NCBI RefSeq assembly: GCF_001612725.1
Contig: NZ_BDAZ01000071.1
Span: 1 to 64,000 of the forward strand
Length of the DNA: 64,000 nt
DNA from: Nocardia anaemiae NBRC 100462
GTDB taxonomy: Bacteria; Actinomycetota; Actinomycetes; Mycobacteriales; Mycobacteriaceae
Reading direction: 5' to 3'
The first letter of the stretch is position 1, and the number at the start of each line of letters is the position of its first letter. A program made the translations under genes and the position numbers. Below the pieces are notes generated by a model. The model did no database searches and was not told where the DNA came from. It worked only from the letters and a program-made list of their open reading frames with translations. This document shows, in pieces, positions 1 to 7,754 of this stretch.

Positions 1-654
1 CGGTTCGGGTGCCGGGGGCGCCTCGATCTCCGCCTGCGGCGGCAGGATGGTCGCGAGGCCGCGTAGCGCCCGGCCGAAGTCGGGATCGATCAGATCCGAG
101 GCCGGATCGTCGAGCGGGGAAACCGAGCCGCCGTGCGCGTCGGGCTGGTAGCGCCAATGCGCCGCGATCTCGGAACGGCCGTTCTGCCATTGCAATTGCG
201 CGACCCAGAAGCCCTTTTCGTCCTTCCAGGCATCCCATTCGGCGTTCTCGAGTGTGTGCCCGCGCTCGGTGAACGCGGCGGTGACGATATCGATCAGGGT
301 TTCCACGGCCGGACCGTCGGCGCGCACCGGATGCGCCTTCTGCGCGAGTTCGGCGGCGCGGGCCCGCTCCAGCAGCACCGGGTAGGCGAATCGCTCCACG
401 CGACTCAGCGGCATACCGGATTCTTCGGTGACCTGTTCAACGGATGCCCCGGCACGGATACGAGCTTGAATATCGCGGGGACGCATAGTTGCTTCCATCT
501 CGATCTCAATCTGGCCGAATCGGGCAAGGTCTCCGCGTGCTGCGGCTCGAAGCTTGTCGTCGGCGGGCAGCCGGTACTTGGTGCCGGTCTCGGTGTCGAT
601 GCACACGATGTGCGTGGAGTCGGGCGTCACCCCGATCACTCGAAGTTCACGCAC
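1..654 (-). CDS. sepH: Septation protein SepH, N-terminal part (gene runs off left edge)
   Basis: First 218 codons of SepH (DUF3071), the cytoplasmic actinobacterial division protein known to bind FtsZ and promote its assembly. The reading frame is open to base 1, so the C-terminal part is outside the window. It starts with GTG (VRELRVIGV), follows a strong AAGGAGGT ribosome site four bases upstream, and contains the family's short beta-rich start followed by a helix-turn-helix-like segment (residues about 58-92, RPRDIQARIRAGAS), then an alpha/beta region with WDAWKDEKGFWVAQLQW. The next gene upstream on the same strand is serC, as in M. tuberculosis Rv0883c/Rv0884c, which supports the call. 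A 16-bp palindrome lies about 50 bases upstream of the start. Confidence 0.9.
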   Translation of the reverse strand, partial: MRELRVIGVTPDSTHIVCIDTETGTKYRLPADDKLRAAARGDLARFGQIEIEMEATMRPRDIQARIRAGASVEQVTEESGMPLSRVERFAYPVLLERARAAELAQKAHPVRADGPAVETLIDIVTAAFTERGHTLENAEWDAWKDEKGFWVAQLQWQNGRSEIAAHWRYQPDAHGGSVSPLDDPASDLIDPDFGRALRGLATILPPQAEIEAPPAPEP

Positions 655-702
655 CGTTACCTCCTTATCGCGTCGGCTCGCGACACCGCCCACTTTCCGA
701 AA

Positions 703-718
703 CAGTAGTGCACTACTG
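703..718. promoter_or_regulatory. Perfect 16-bp palindrome upstream of sepH
   Basis: CAGTAGTGCACTACTG is identical to its reverse complement. Its near edge is 48 bases before the sepH GTG, a normal place for an operator of a dimeric repressor. The bound protein is not known from the sequence. Confidence 0.5.
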
Positions 719-737
719 AGGATCTCGAGGCAAGACA

Positions 738-776
738 CGCGGGGCGGAAATCTGTGAAAGACCCTCCGCGCCCCGC
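738..776. terminator. GC-rich hairpin between serC and sepH
   Basis: Arms GCGGGGCGGA and TCCGCGCCCCGC pair with a small bulge around a 17-base loop. It has no strong T run, so it could be a weak terminator for serC transcription or a leader structure. Confidence 0.3.
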
Positions 777-815
777 TAATCTGCTCTATTCGTATTTTTG
801 GCCGCGTGGCCGCGG

Positions 816-937
816 CGTGTTCGCGGCCCCCTGGTGTCTCGCGTCCGAGCCGTCGAGACTCGCGACTTCGTCGCATGCGCTTCGACGACTCGGACGCGAG
901 ACGGGCCGCGAACGGTCGCTCGTAAGACTCGCTCCGT
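816..937. repeat. Foldback repeat, copy A
   Basis: A nested inverted repeat. The outer arms are TTCGCGGCC and GGCCGCGAA; the inner arms are GTCTCGCGTCCGAG and CTCGGACGCGAGAC, and pairing continues inward with one mismatch to give a stem of about 21 bp. Bases 816-893 (78 bp) occur again, identical and inverted, at 7650-7727. The flank CGTAAGACTCGCTCCG also recurs inverted near 7450 and 7580. It has no coding potential and no transposase. It behaves like a small REP or MITE-type element, though no target-site duplication could be recognised. Confidence 0.75.
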
Positions 938-1023
938 GGTGGTCGGTGGTGCGGGTCACTTGCGTCGAGTTAAGTGTTCGCGGCCCGTTGGTTGGGCCAT
1001 GGTGGTTTGAGCCGAGTGGTTTG

Positions 1024-2148
1024 TCAGCCGAGTTTCTCGACAACCCAGTCGATGCTACGCGTCAGCTGCGAAACATCCTCGGGGTCGATGGCGGGGAACA
1101 TGCCGACGCGCAGCTGGTTGCGGCCGAGCTTGCGGTAGGGCTCGGTGTCCACGATTCCATTGGCGCGCAGCACCTTGGCGACGGCGGCCGCATCGACCGA
1201 GTCGGCGAAGTCGATGGTGCCGACGACCTGCGAGCGGTGCGCCGGATCCGCGACGTACGGGGTGGCGAAGGAGCTCGACTCGGCCCAGGAGTACAGCCGC
1301 GACGAGGAATCCAGCGTCCGCTTGACCGCCCAGTCCAACCCGCCGTTGCCGTTGATCCACTCGATCTGGTCGGCGAACAGCAGCAGGGTGCCGAGTGCGG
1401 GGGTGTTGTAGGTCTGGTTCTTGGTGCTGTTGTCGATCGCGATCGGCAGCGAAAGGAAGTCCGGCGTCCAGCGACCCGAGGCCTTGATCTCCTCGACCCG
1501 GGCCAGCGCGGCCGGGCTCATCAGCGCGACCCACAGGCCACCGTCGGAGGCGAAGCACTTCTGCGGTGCGAAGTAGTACACATCGGCGTCGGTGATGTTG
1601 ACCGGCAGACCGCCCGCGCCCGAGGTGGCGTCGATGGCGATCAGCGCGTTCTCCGAACCGGCCGGACGCTGCACCGGGATCGAAACACCGGTGGAGGTTT
1701 CGTTGTGCGCCCAGCCGATGAGGTCGGCCGACGGGTCCGAAACCGGCTCGGGCGCACTGCCCGGCTCTGCCGAGACCACGATCGGATCGCCGATGAACGG
1801 GTTGCCCTTGGCCACGGCGGCGAACTTCGAGCTGAACTCGCCATTGGTCAGGTGCAGCGAACGCTCGCGGATCAGGCCGAAGGCGGCGGCATCCCAGAAC
1901 GCCGTGGTGCCGCCGTTGCCGAGCACCACTTCGTAGCCCTCGGGCAGTGCGAAAAGTTCACGCAGGCCGCTGCGCACGCGCGCGACCACATCCTTGACCG
2001 GCTTCTGCCGGTGACTGGTTCCGAACACCGAGGCGCCGACGGAGACCAGAGACTGCAACTGCTCCGGGCGCACCTTGGAGGGGCCACAGCCGAACCGTCC
2101 GTCGGCGGGCTTGAGATCGTCGGGAATGGTCGGGAACTCAGCGGTCAT
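1024..2148 (-). CDS. serC: Phosphoserine aminotransferase
   Basis: 374-residue PLP-dependent class V aminotransferase that converts 3-phosphohydroxypyruvate and glutamate to phosphoserine and 2-oxoglutarate, the second step of serine synthesis; it also serves pyridoxal phosphate synthesis in many bacteria. The N-terminus FGCGPSKVRPEQ and the lysine of YYFAPQKCFAS (about residue 197, Schiff-base lysine) are the family signatures, and the length matches the mycobacterial enzyme (about 376). A longer in-frame extension to 2322 exists, but ATG at 2148 gives the MTAEFPTIPDDLKP start expected for the actinobacterial form. It is followed downstream by sepH on the same strand, as in M. tuberculosis. 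Confidence 0.96.
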   Translation of the reverse strand: MTAEFPTIPDDLKPADGRFGCGPSKVRPEQLQSLVSVGASVFGTSHRQKPVKDVVARVRSGLRELFALPEGYEVVLGNGGTTAFWDAAAFGLIRERSLHLTNGEFSSKFAAVAKGNPFIGDPIVVSAEPGSAPEPVSDPSADLIGWAHNETSTGVSIPVQRPAGSENALIAIDATSGAGGLPVNITDADVYYFAPQKCFASDGGLWVALMSPAALARVEEIKASGRWTPDFLSLPIAIDNSTKNQTYNTPALGTLLLFADQIEWINGNGGLDWAVKRTLDSSSRLYSWAESSSFATPYVADPAHRSQVVGTIDFADSVDAAAVAKVLRANGIVDTEPYRKLGRNQLRVGMFPAIDPEDVSQLTRSIDWVVEKLG

Positions 2149-2212
2149 GGCCAACAGGGTAGACGGTGGTAATGCTGTGACACTGACCACACTCCAGCTA
2201 ACGTAGTCGCCC

Positions 2213-2857
2213 ATGGACCTTGCGTCGGCTAACTCGGGGTGGCGAGCGCGTAGCAGGGGGCCGCGGAATTTCGGACTGCGCGCGGGGGCGCTTTCGGATT
2301 CGCAGCGGCGCGAATTGCTCATTCACGGCGTGATGGGCTCGGCGACCATCCTCGGTGCGCGGCCGCGGCGCAGCGAACCCGGACACGTTTTCTGGGTTCG
2401 AGTGCAGGTCGAAGGCGCGCTGCCATACGAGACCCGGGTGCGGCAGCGGATGCGGCCGGATGACCTGGAGTGGATGCAGCCCGGTGATGTGGTCGGCTGC
2501 CGGGTCGATCCGGGTGATCGCGACCGCCTGGTGCTCTACGTGCCCGATATCGCCGAGACCGGCCGGGCGAGCATTTCGAAGATCCTCGCCGACGGTCGCC
2601 GTGCCGATGCCACCGTGCTCGCCGCCGCACCGGTCGCCGCCGACTACGCCGGTCGCGATGACCCGGTGCTGCGGCTGGACCTAGAACTGCGCGCCTGGGA
2701 CGAGGCGAAACCGTGGCGGGTGCGACTGATCCAACCGGTACCGCTGGCCGCGATCGGCCTCGTCGATCTGGGCCAACACCTCGAGGTGGCCTTCTTCACA
2801 GTCGACCACGGCGAATCCGTCGCGGTCGATTGGCTCGCTTCCCTCGACGACGACTAG
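2213..2857 (+). CDS. Conserved hypothetical protein with two tandem beta-rich repeats
   Basis: 214 residues, soluble, no signal peptide or membrane segment. Two similar units are visible: residues about 36-110 (HGVMGSATILGARP ... RDRLVLYVPD) and about 125-205 (DGRRADATVLAAAP ... HGESVAVDWL). Each opens with a G-x-x-A-x-A-T-[IV]-L strand, a pattern seen in small beta-barrel domains duplicated in actinobacterial proteins. I do not recognise a named family and assign no function. It is divergent from serC (64 bases between starts) and ends in a shared terminator with cvnD. The ATG at 2213 is the first start; nothing in the leader decides it against a later ATG at 2330. Confidence 0.7.
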   Translation: MDLASANSGWRARSRGPRNFGLRAGALSDSQRRELLIHGVMGSATILGARPRRSEPGHVFWVRVQVEGALPYETRVRQRMRPDDLEWMQPGDVVGCRVDPGDRDRLVLYVPDIAETGRASISKILADGRRADATVLAAAPVAADYAGRDDPVLRLDLELRAWDEAKPWRVRLIQPVPLAAIGLVDLGQHLEVAFFTVDHGESVAVDWLASLDDD

Positions 2858-2891
2858 CGAGGCGGCTCGATGATCGAGCCGCCGTTTCGCT
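2856..2891. terminator. Bidirectional terminator between convergent genes
   Basis: A stem of GGCGGCTCGA and TCGAGCCGCC around the loop TGA, extended outward by AGCGA/TCGCT. It lies between the stop of the 2213 gene and the stop of the convergent GTPase, overlapping both ends, and can serve either strand. Confidence 0.75.
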
Positions 2892-3480
2892 AACTCTTGG
2901 CCTTCACCCGGGCCAGCGCATGTCCGGTCAGTGCGATGAGCGCGGTCTTGGCGGATTCTCGATCCCTGGCGTCGATCATCATCACCGGAACATCGTCGGA
3001 TAGCGAGAGGGCATCGCGGATGGCCTCCTCGGGAAACCTGGGGGCGCCTTCGAATTCGTTGACCGCGACCAGGAACGGTAGGCCGAGTTCCTCGAAATAG
3101 TCGACCGCCGCGAAACTTTCGTCCACCCGCCGGGTGTCGACCAGTAGGATCGCGCCGATCGCGCCGAGGCTGAGGTCGTCCCACATGAACCAGAACCGGT
3201 GCTGGCCAGGTGTGCCGAACAGGTACAGCACCAGATCGTCGTTCAGGGTGATCCGGCCGAAATCCATCGCCACCGTGGTGGTGGTCTTATCCGGGACCGC
3301 CGAGGTGTCGTCGATTTCGGAGCTCAGATCGGTCATCAGGGCTTCGGTTTTCAGCGGAACGATATCCGAAACCGCGCCGACCAGGGTGGTTTTGCCGACC
3401 CCCATCTCCCCGGCTATCACGATTTTCGCCGAGACCGCGCGGGATGTGGTCTCGGGTGGTGCTTGTTCAGGTGCGGTCAT
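2890..3480 (-). CDS. Conservon Ras/Rap-like GTPase (CvnD type)
   Basis: 196-residue small GTP-binding protein of the actinobacterial conservon type. Walker A is GEMGVGKT (residues 24-31); the switch region has TTTTVAMDFGRI; LYLFGTPGQHRFWFMWDDL is the conserved G3 segment with GTPGQ in place of DTAGQ; NEFEGAP stands at the usual NKxD position. Such GTPases act at the membrane with a nitrate-sensor-like kinase, a roadblock protein and a DUF742 protein. Here only the kinase is present: the ATG overlaps the kinase stop by four bases (ATGA), so the two are translationally coupled. The roadblock and DUF742 partners are missing from this copy and would have to come from elsewhere, for example the complete conservon at 25545-30867. 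Confidence 0.9.
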   Translation of the reverse strand: MTAPEQAPPETTSRAVSAKIVIAGEMGVGKTTLVGAVSDIVPLKTEALMTDLSSEIDDTSAVPDKTTTTVAMDFGRITLNDDLVLYLFGTPGQHRFWFMWDDLSLGAIGAILLVDTRRVDESFAAVDYFEELGLPFLVAVNEFEGAPRFPEEAIRDALSLSDDVPVMMIDARDRESAKTALIALTGHALARVKAKS

Positions 3481-6203
3481 CGAACATCCTCGGCTGCAAG
3501 GGGTTTCAACTTACCAGTGGCTCTTCCGTCACGTACCCCCCGCTGATACCGGTTCAATCCTGTGCGGATCGCTTCCGGGTCGCGGCGCGTGCTCGCCGCA
3601 GATTCCGTTGCCGCCGACCCCGATTCGGCCCCTCCCGGCACCAACTGATTCCCTGGATCTCGTTTCGGTAGCCCGGACGTTGTCCTTTCCGTGATCGTGA
3701 CATCCGCCGCCCGCTGCGCCGCGGACCAGCCTTCATCCGCCGCCGAATGCCAATTGGTCAAAATCGGTAGCTCCCCTGTAGTCGGATCAGCCAACCACGC
3801 CGACATCATGCCCGCGAAAATCGGCGTCGCCGCTTCCCCCTCGGTGGGCTGCGCCGATCCGTTCGAAGTGGATTCGACGGACTCCGCCGAATCCCCGTCT
3901 TCGGTTTGGAAGAACGAGGTGGTCTTGGCCACCCGCTCCTGCGGACCGGTCGGGGGACCCGAATCGGCCACGCTAGCGGACGGGGCAGGCGCGCCAGCGG
4001 CCGCGGTGGTGCTGGCCGGCTTCGCGGCGGCCCCGCCCGCCTTGCGACGGCCCTTGCGATTGACTCCCGGAACTCGTTTCGGCAGACCATAACTGGTGAT
4101 CACCGGCGGCGCCGCGGGGGCGTCGGGTTCCGGTTCCGCAGGCTTGGGCGCCGCCGACGGCGGGGCACCGATCCGCCGCGCCGCGGGTTCGGCCTTGGCA
4201 GCAGGCGTGACCGTCTTGGTCGCGGTCTCGGCAATCCCCGCGCCCGCCTTGGCGACACCCGCGCCCGCCTCGGCCGTCGCCTTGGTACCGAGCGTGTCCC
4301 GGTGCACCGGAATCACCGGCTTCAGCGTCGCCGGATCATCCGAATCCTGCGACGGCACCTCGATCAGCGCGGGCGGAATGTGCAGGCTCGCGGTGATTCC
4401 CGGACTGAGCGCACGATCGTGCGTCCGGCGCAGCCGAACCGTGATGCCGTGTCGCTCGGCTAGTTTGCCGACCACGAACATGCCCATCTGCCGCGTCGTC
4501 GCGACGGTGGCCGCGGTCGGCGTCGCCAACCGCTGGTTGATCTCGTTCAGTTCGTTCGCCACGATGCCGATGCCCTCATCGACGACCTCGATGAGCAGGC
4601 CGCCCTCGGAGGTGCGGCTGTAGGCGAAGGTGACATCGCTATCGGGCGGTGAGGCCCGCAGCGCGTTCTCCAGCATCTCCGCGATCAGATGCACCACATC
4701 GGTGGCCGCGATGCCCGCGACCCAACCGTCCGGTGTGGCACCGGATTTGACCCGCTGATAGTCCTCGACCTCGGAGACCGCGGCGCGCAGAATATCGCGC
4801 ACCTCGACCGGTCCGGATCGATCGTGCCGCGACCGTGTTCCGGCCAGCACCAGCAGATTGGCGCTATTGCGCCGCATGCGCGCGGCCAGGTGGTCGAGTC
4901 GGAACAGGTGGCCGAGCCGCTCGGGATCCTTCTCCTCGAATTCCAGCGCCTCGATCATGCTGAGCTGGCGATCCACCAGGGTCTGGTTGCGCCGCGCCAT
5001 GGTCTCGAACATGTCGTTGACCTGATCGCGCAGCAGTTGCTGCTGTGCGGCGAGTTTGAGCGCCTGGGTGTGCAAACCGTCCACGGTGCGGGCGATTTCG
5101 CCGATCTCCTCACCGGTGTGCACCGGCACCGGTTTCACCTCGATGTCCTCGAGTTGAGCGCCGCGCATGATCCGCTCGACCTCGCTCGGCAGATCCTTCT
5201 CGGCGAGTTCGTTGGCGCCTGCCCGCAGCCTGCGCAGTGGCTGTAGCAGCGAGTGCGCGACCCACAGTGCGAGCGCGAGTGCCGCGATCACGGTCCCGAG
5301 CACGACCAGGGAGGCCTGCACGGCCGCGGATCGGGCCTCGGCGACCTTGTCGTCGACATCATGGATGACGCCCTGCACGATCTGGCGCGTCAATCCGGTG
5401 AAGACATCGCGGGATTCGATGGCCAGCCGCCGCAACTCAACCAAGTCGACGACGTGCGTGCGCATCGCGACCTCGATCATGTCCTTGAGCACGGCGTTAT
5501 TCGGCCGCACCACCCGATCGAGGTCGGGCTTGGCCGCGGGCATTACCCGTTCGATCGCATCGCCCATGGCCAGGATGCGTCCCTGCTCGGTATGAAAACT
5601 CTCGGCCTGAGACGGCTGTTGGATCGCCGACATGGCTGCCATCAGCCAGTTGAAGCCCTCGACCTTGCCCGCCAGCACATCGGAGAGCTGCGCCTTCGCG
5701 GCCACGACCGAGCCGACGCCGATCGGGGTGAGCAATTTGTCCACGGTGCCGATGGCATCGGCGACGATCGCGTTGTTGAGCTCGATGGCCTTCACCGGAT
5801 CGCCGCCGCCCTTCCCGCCGGAGCGGATGACCTCGCTGGTCGCGGTCATCTGCCGCAGCGCCCTGGCGACCGTCGCATCAATGCCCTTGCGGCCCGCGCG
5901 CACCGTGGCTTCGGTAATAGCCGTTGACAATTCGACCAGGTCCTGGTCGGTGGTGGTGCCGTAGACCTGCCCACCGGCGACGGTCGAGGCCGCCGATTCG
6001 AGCGCGGTGATCGCCGGAATATCGGAGATGCGGTCGGCCGCACTGTTGTATTCGGAGTAATCGCCGAAGAAGACCGTCAGGCGCAGACCGCCGAGCAGAA
6101 TGGCCGCGGCCAGCGGAAGTGCAACGGCCGCGCCGACTTTCCAGCGGACTCGCCATTGCTCGAGATTCCGCCATCGAGTGTGCGCGAAGATTCCCTGCGC
6201 CAC
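3477..6203 (-). CDS. Conservon sensor histidine kinase (CvnA type, nitrate/nitrite-sensing domain)
   Basis: 908-residue membrane kinase. Order: a cytoplasmic start (RNLEQWRVRWKV), membrane segment (GAAVALPLAAAILLGG), an extracytoplasmic NIT-like helical domain (about 50-270), second membrane segment (VVLGTVIAALALALWVA), HAMP (LRRLRAGANELAEKDLP), dimerisation helices, and an HATPase domain with N (ENALRAS), DEGIGI and GMFVVGKLAERHGI. The C-terminal 250 residues are Ala/Pro-rich and disordered, containing GLPKR twice and ending YQRGVRDGRA. The last motif is shared with the second kinase (HQQGVRDGRA). GTG at 6203 is chosen because GGAAGG stands 11 bases upstream and the protein then begins just before the first membrane helix; an upstream ATG at 6338 would add an unlikely Arg-rich extension. 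It is coupled to the downstream GTPase. Confidence 0.88.
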   Translation of the reverse strand: MAQGIFAHTRWRNLEQWRVRWKVGAAVALPLAAAILLGGLRLTVFFGDYSEYNSAADRISDIPAITALESAASTVAGGQVYGTTTDQDLVELSTAITEATVRAGRKGIDATVARALRQMTATSEVIRSGGKGGGDPVKAIELNNAIVADAIGTVDKLLTPIGVGSVVAAKAQLSDVLAGKVEGFNWLMAAMSAIQQPSQAESFHTEQGRILAMGDAIERVMPAAKPDLDRVVRPNNAVLKDMIEVAMRTHVVDLVELRRLAIESRDVFTGLTRQIVQGVIHDVDDKVAEARSAAVQASLVVLGTVIAALALALWVAHSLLQPLRRLRAGANELAEKDLPSEVERIMRGAQLEDIEVKPVPVHTGEEIGEIARTVDGLHTQALKLAAQQQLLRDQVNDMFETMARRNQTLVDRQLSMIEALEFEEKDPERLGHLFRLDHLAARMRRNSANLLVLAGTRSRHDRSGPVEVRDILRAAVSEVEDYQRVKSGATPDGWVAGIAATDVVHLIAEMLENALRASPPDSDVTFAYSRTSEGGLLIEVVDEGIGIVANELNEINQRLATPTAATVATTRQMGMFVVGKLAERHGITVRLRRTHDRALSPGITASLHIPPALIEVPSQDSDDPATLKPVIPVHRDTLGTKATAEAGAGVAKAGAGIAETATKTVTPAAKAEPAARRIGAPPSAAPKPAEPEPDAPAAPPVITSYGLPKRVPGVNRKGRRKAGGAAAKPASTTAAAGAPAPSASVADSGPPTGPQERVAKTTSFFQTEDGDSAESVESTSNGSAQPTEGEAATPIFAGMMSAWLADPTTGELPILTNWHSAADEGWSAAQRAADVTITERTTSGLPKRDPGNQLVPGGAESGSAATESAASTRRDPEAIRTGLNRYQRGVRDGRATGKLKPLAAEDVR

Positions 6204-6488
6204 CCTACATACCGCCTTCCGCTCGGATCGCGCCGATCCGGTCACCTCGCGCTGGCGAAATGCCCGGTGCACGGCCGCAATCCGTCTCACCTTTGTTTTT
6301 TCGAGCGACCGGCAGGCGGTCGGCTGACATCGGGACACCGGTCAGCACCGGTACCATACTGGCTCGCCGCCGCGGGTTGCGCGTTATTGGCGCGATCCCA
6401 GGGGCGTGCACGCCATACCGTAATAATTGCACCCCGCGGCTCACCGGCACGATGGTGTGCCGAGCCCGACTACGGGCGGCAACGGTAC

Positions 6489-7364
6489 TCAGAGATGGAC
6501 AAAGGTGAACCCCGCAGATCGCAGCGCGGGCAGCGCCGCCGTCATCCCGGCGGCCGTTCCGGAATTCGGTCGGTGCATATGCGCCAGCGAGATGGCGCCG
6601 GGCGCGGCGGCTTTCATCGCATTCTGCACCTGCGCCGCGCTCGCGGTGGCGCCATAGTCGGCATTGATGCTGAAACCGACCGGCCGCTCACCCAATTCGT
6701 TGACGATCGCGACCGCGACATCGTCGTAATGCGCGGTACCCGCGCGGAAAAACCGCGGCGGTTTGCCGAGCAGTGTGGTCAGCCGCTGGTGATTCGCCCA
6801 CACCTCGTCGACGGCCTCCTGCGGTGAGCCGGTGCCAGGGATTTCGTAGGCGGCCCGGCCGTTCACCGAGAGCGGCTTATGTGCCACACCGTGATTGGCC
6901 AGCTCGAACAGCGGATTGGCGGCCAATTGGGCGGCGCGACCGGGATTCGCATCGATCCAGCGTTTATTGAGGAAGAGCGTGGCCGGAATCTGCTGGGAGA
7001 TCAGCAGATTCAGCAATGTCTCATCGATATCGTTATTGCCGGGGCCGCCGCACGCATCGAAGGTGACCGCCATCTGTTTGCCGGTCGCCGCGAAAGTGCT
7101 GGTGATGCCGTCCATCACCATGCCCCACTTGGTCGGCTGCGCACCCGCGTGCCGGGCGGCCACCGCCGCGGGGGAGTTCGCCGCGGGCGCCTGCTGCACC
7201 GGGGATTTCGGAATGGCCTGCACGTCAACGGCATTCGCGGCGGTGGTCGTTCTCGGTTGCGCGCCAGTCGTATTGCCCTTATCGGTACTGCAACCAGCGA
7301 CAAAAGCCGCCGCCGCGGCCCCGAACCCGATCAGCCGCCGCCGCGACACATTCCTATCCAGCAT
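6489..7364 (-). CDS. Polysaccharide deacetylase family lipoprotein
   Basis: 291 residues. The N-terminus has a twin-arginine-like SRRRLIGF, a hydrophobic stretch and a lipobox ending in Cys25 (FVAGC), so it is probably an exported lipoprotein. After an Ala/Pro/Thr-rich linker the NodB fold starts with TFDACGG (101-107; the usual motif is TFDDG), then LANHGVAHK (histidines 158 and 162 for metal), RAGTAHYD and SLAHMHRPNSGTA. Family members remove N-acetyl groups from peptidoglycan or other glycans; the exact substrate is unknown. The second metal-side Asp of TFDDG is replaced by Ala-Cys, as in a known subgroup of actinobacterial NodB proteins, so activity is likely but not certain. It is transcribed toward cvnA with 285 bases between them. 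Confidence 0.85.
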   Translation of the reverse strand: MLDRNVSRRRLIGFGAAAAAFVAGCSTDKGNTTGAQPRTTTAANAVDVQAIPKSPVQQAPAANSPAAVAARHAGAQPTKWGMVMDGITSTFAATGKQMAVTFDACGGPGNNDIDETLLNLLISQQIPATLFLNKRWIDANPGRAAQLAANPLFELANHGVAHKPLSVNGRAAYEIPGTGSPQEAVDEVWANHQRLTTLLGKPPRFFRAGTAHYDDVAVAIVNELGERPVGFSINADYGATASAAQVQNAMKAAAPGAISLAHMHRPNSGTAAGMTAALPALRSAGFTFVHL

Positions 7365-7446
7365 TCCCCGTTAACTCTCTCTCACAGCGTCCCCCGAGAT
7401 GCTACGCGGAATGTCGACAGCGAGTTTGCTCACTCACTCCACACCA

Positions 7447-7510
7447 ACGGAGCGAGTCTTACGAGTGACCCGTTCGGCGGCCCGTCTCGCGTCCGAGTCG
7501 CCGAAGTCGC
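7447..7510. repeat. Foldback repeat, partial copy C
   Basis: Contains ACGGAGCGAGTCTTACGAG followed by TGACCCGTTCGGCGGCCCG and the arm GTCTCGCGTCCGAG. It is in direct orientation relative to copy B about 130 bases later and inverted relative to copy A. The hairpin partner arm is absent, so it is a truncated unit. Confidence 0.65.
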
Positions 7511-7576
7511 AGGCCTGGACTCGACAACCCAGTAACCGTGCACCAAGTGCCGAGCGTCCCGTCATCGGCAAACCCA

Positions 7577-7727
7577 ACGGAGCCAGTCTTACGAGTGACC
7601 CGTTCGCGGCCCGTCTCGCGTCCGCGCGAAGGCGCGGCCATTGACACAGCCGAGTCGTCGAAGCGCATGCGACGAAGTCGCGAGTCTCGACGGCTCGGAC
7701 GCGAGACACCAGGGGGCCGCGAACACG
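7577..7727. repeat. Foldback repeat, copy B with internal insertion
   Basis: Inverted relative to copy A: bases 7650-7727 match 816-893 at all 78 positions. Compared with A it carries about 26 extra bases (7624-7649 region) that split one hairpin arm, GTCTCGCGTCCG, from its continuation. The left end ACGGAGCCAGTCTTACGAG matches copy C with one change. Confidence 0.75.
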
Positions 7728-7754
7728 CCGCGCCGAGGCGCGGCAAAGATACAG

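Larger units (their letters stand above)
655..1023. other. Intergenic region between serC and sepH with operator-like palindrome and foldback repeat
   Basis: No credible gene. It holds the sepH leader, a perfect 16-bp palindrome (703-718), a GC-rich hairpin (738-776) and a foldback repeat copy (816-937). The remaining 940-1020 is low-information sequence next to the serC stop codon. Short open frames here have no ribosome site and no recognisable protein content. Confidence 0.7.
7365..7754. other. Repeat-filled intergenic region before citA
   Basis: No gene. It contains a partial repeat copy (7447-7510) and a fuller copy (7577-7727) of the element also found at 816-937. Open frames across it are by-products of the GC-rich repeats and lack ribosome sites. 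Confidence 0.75.

Noticed and set aside
754..2172. 472-codon plus-strand frame over serC
   Set aside because: It is the antisense shadow of serC and the foldback repeat; the serC frame has the family motifs.
7365..7754. Insertion sequence remnant at the repeat region
   Set aside because: No transposase fragment and no terminal repeats of IS type; described as foldback repeats instead.
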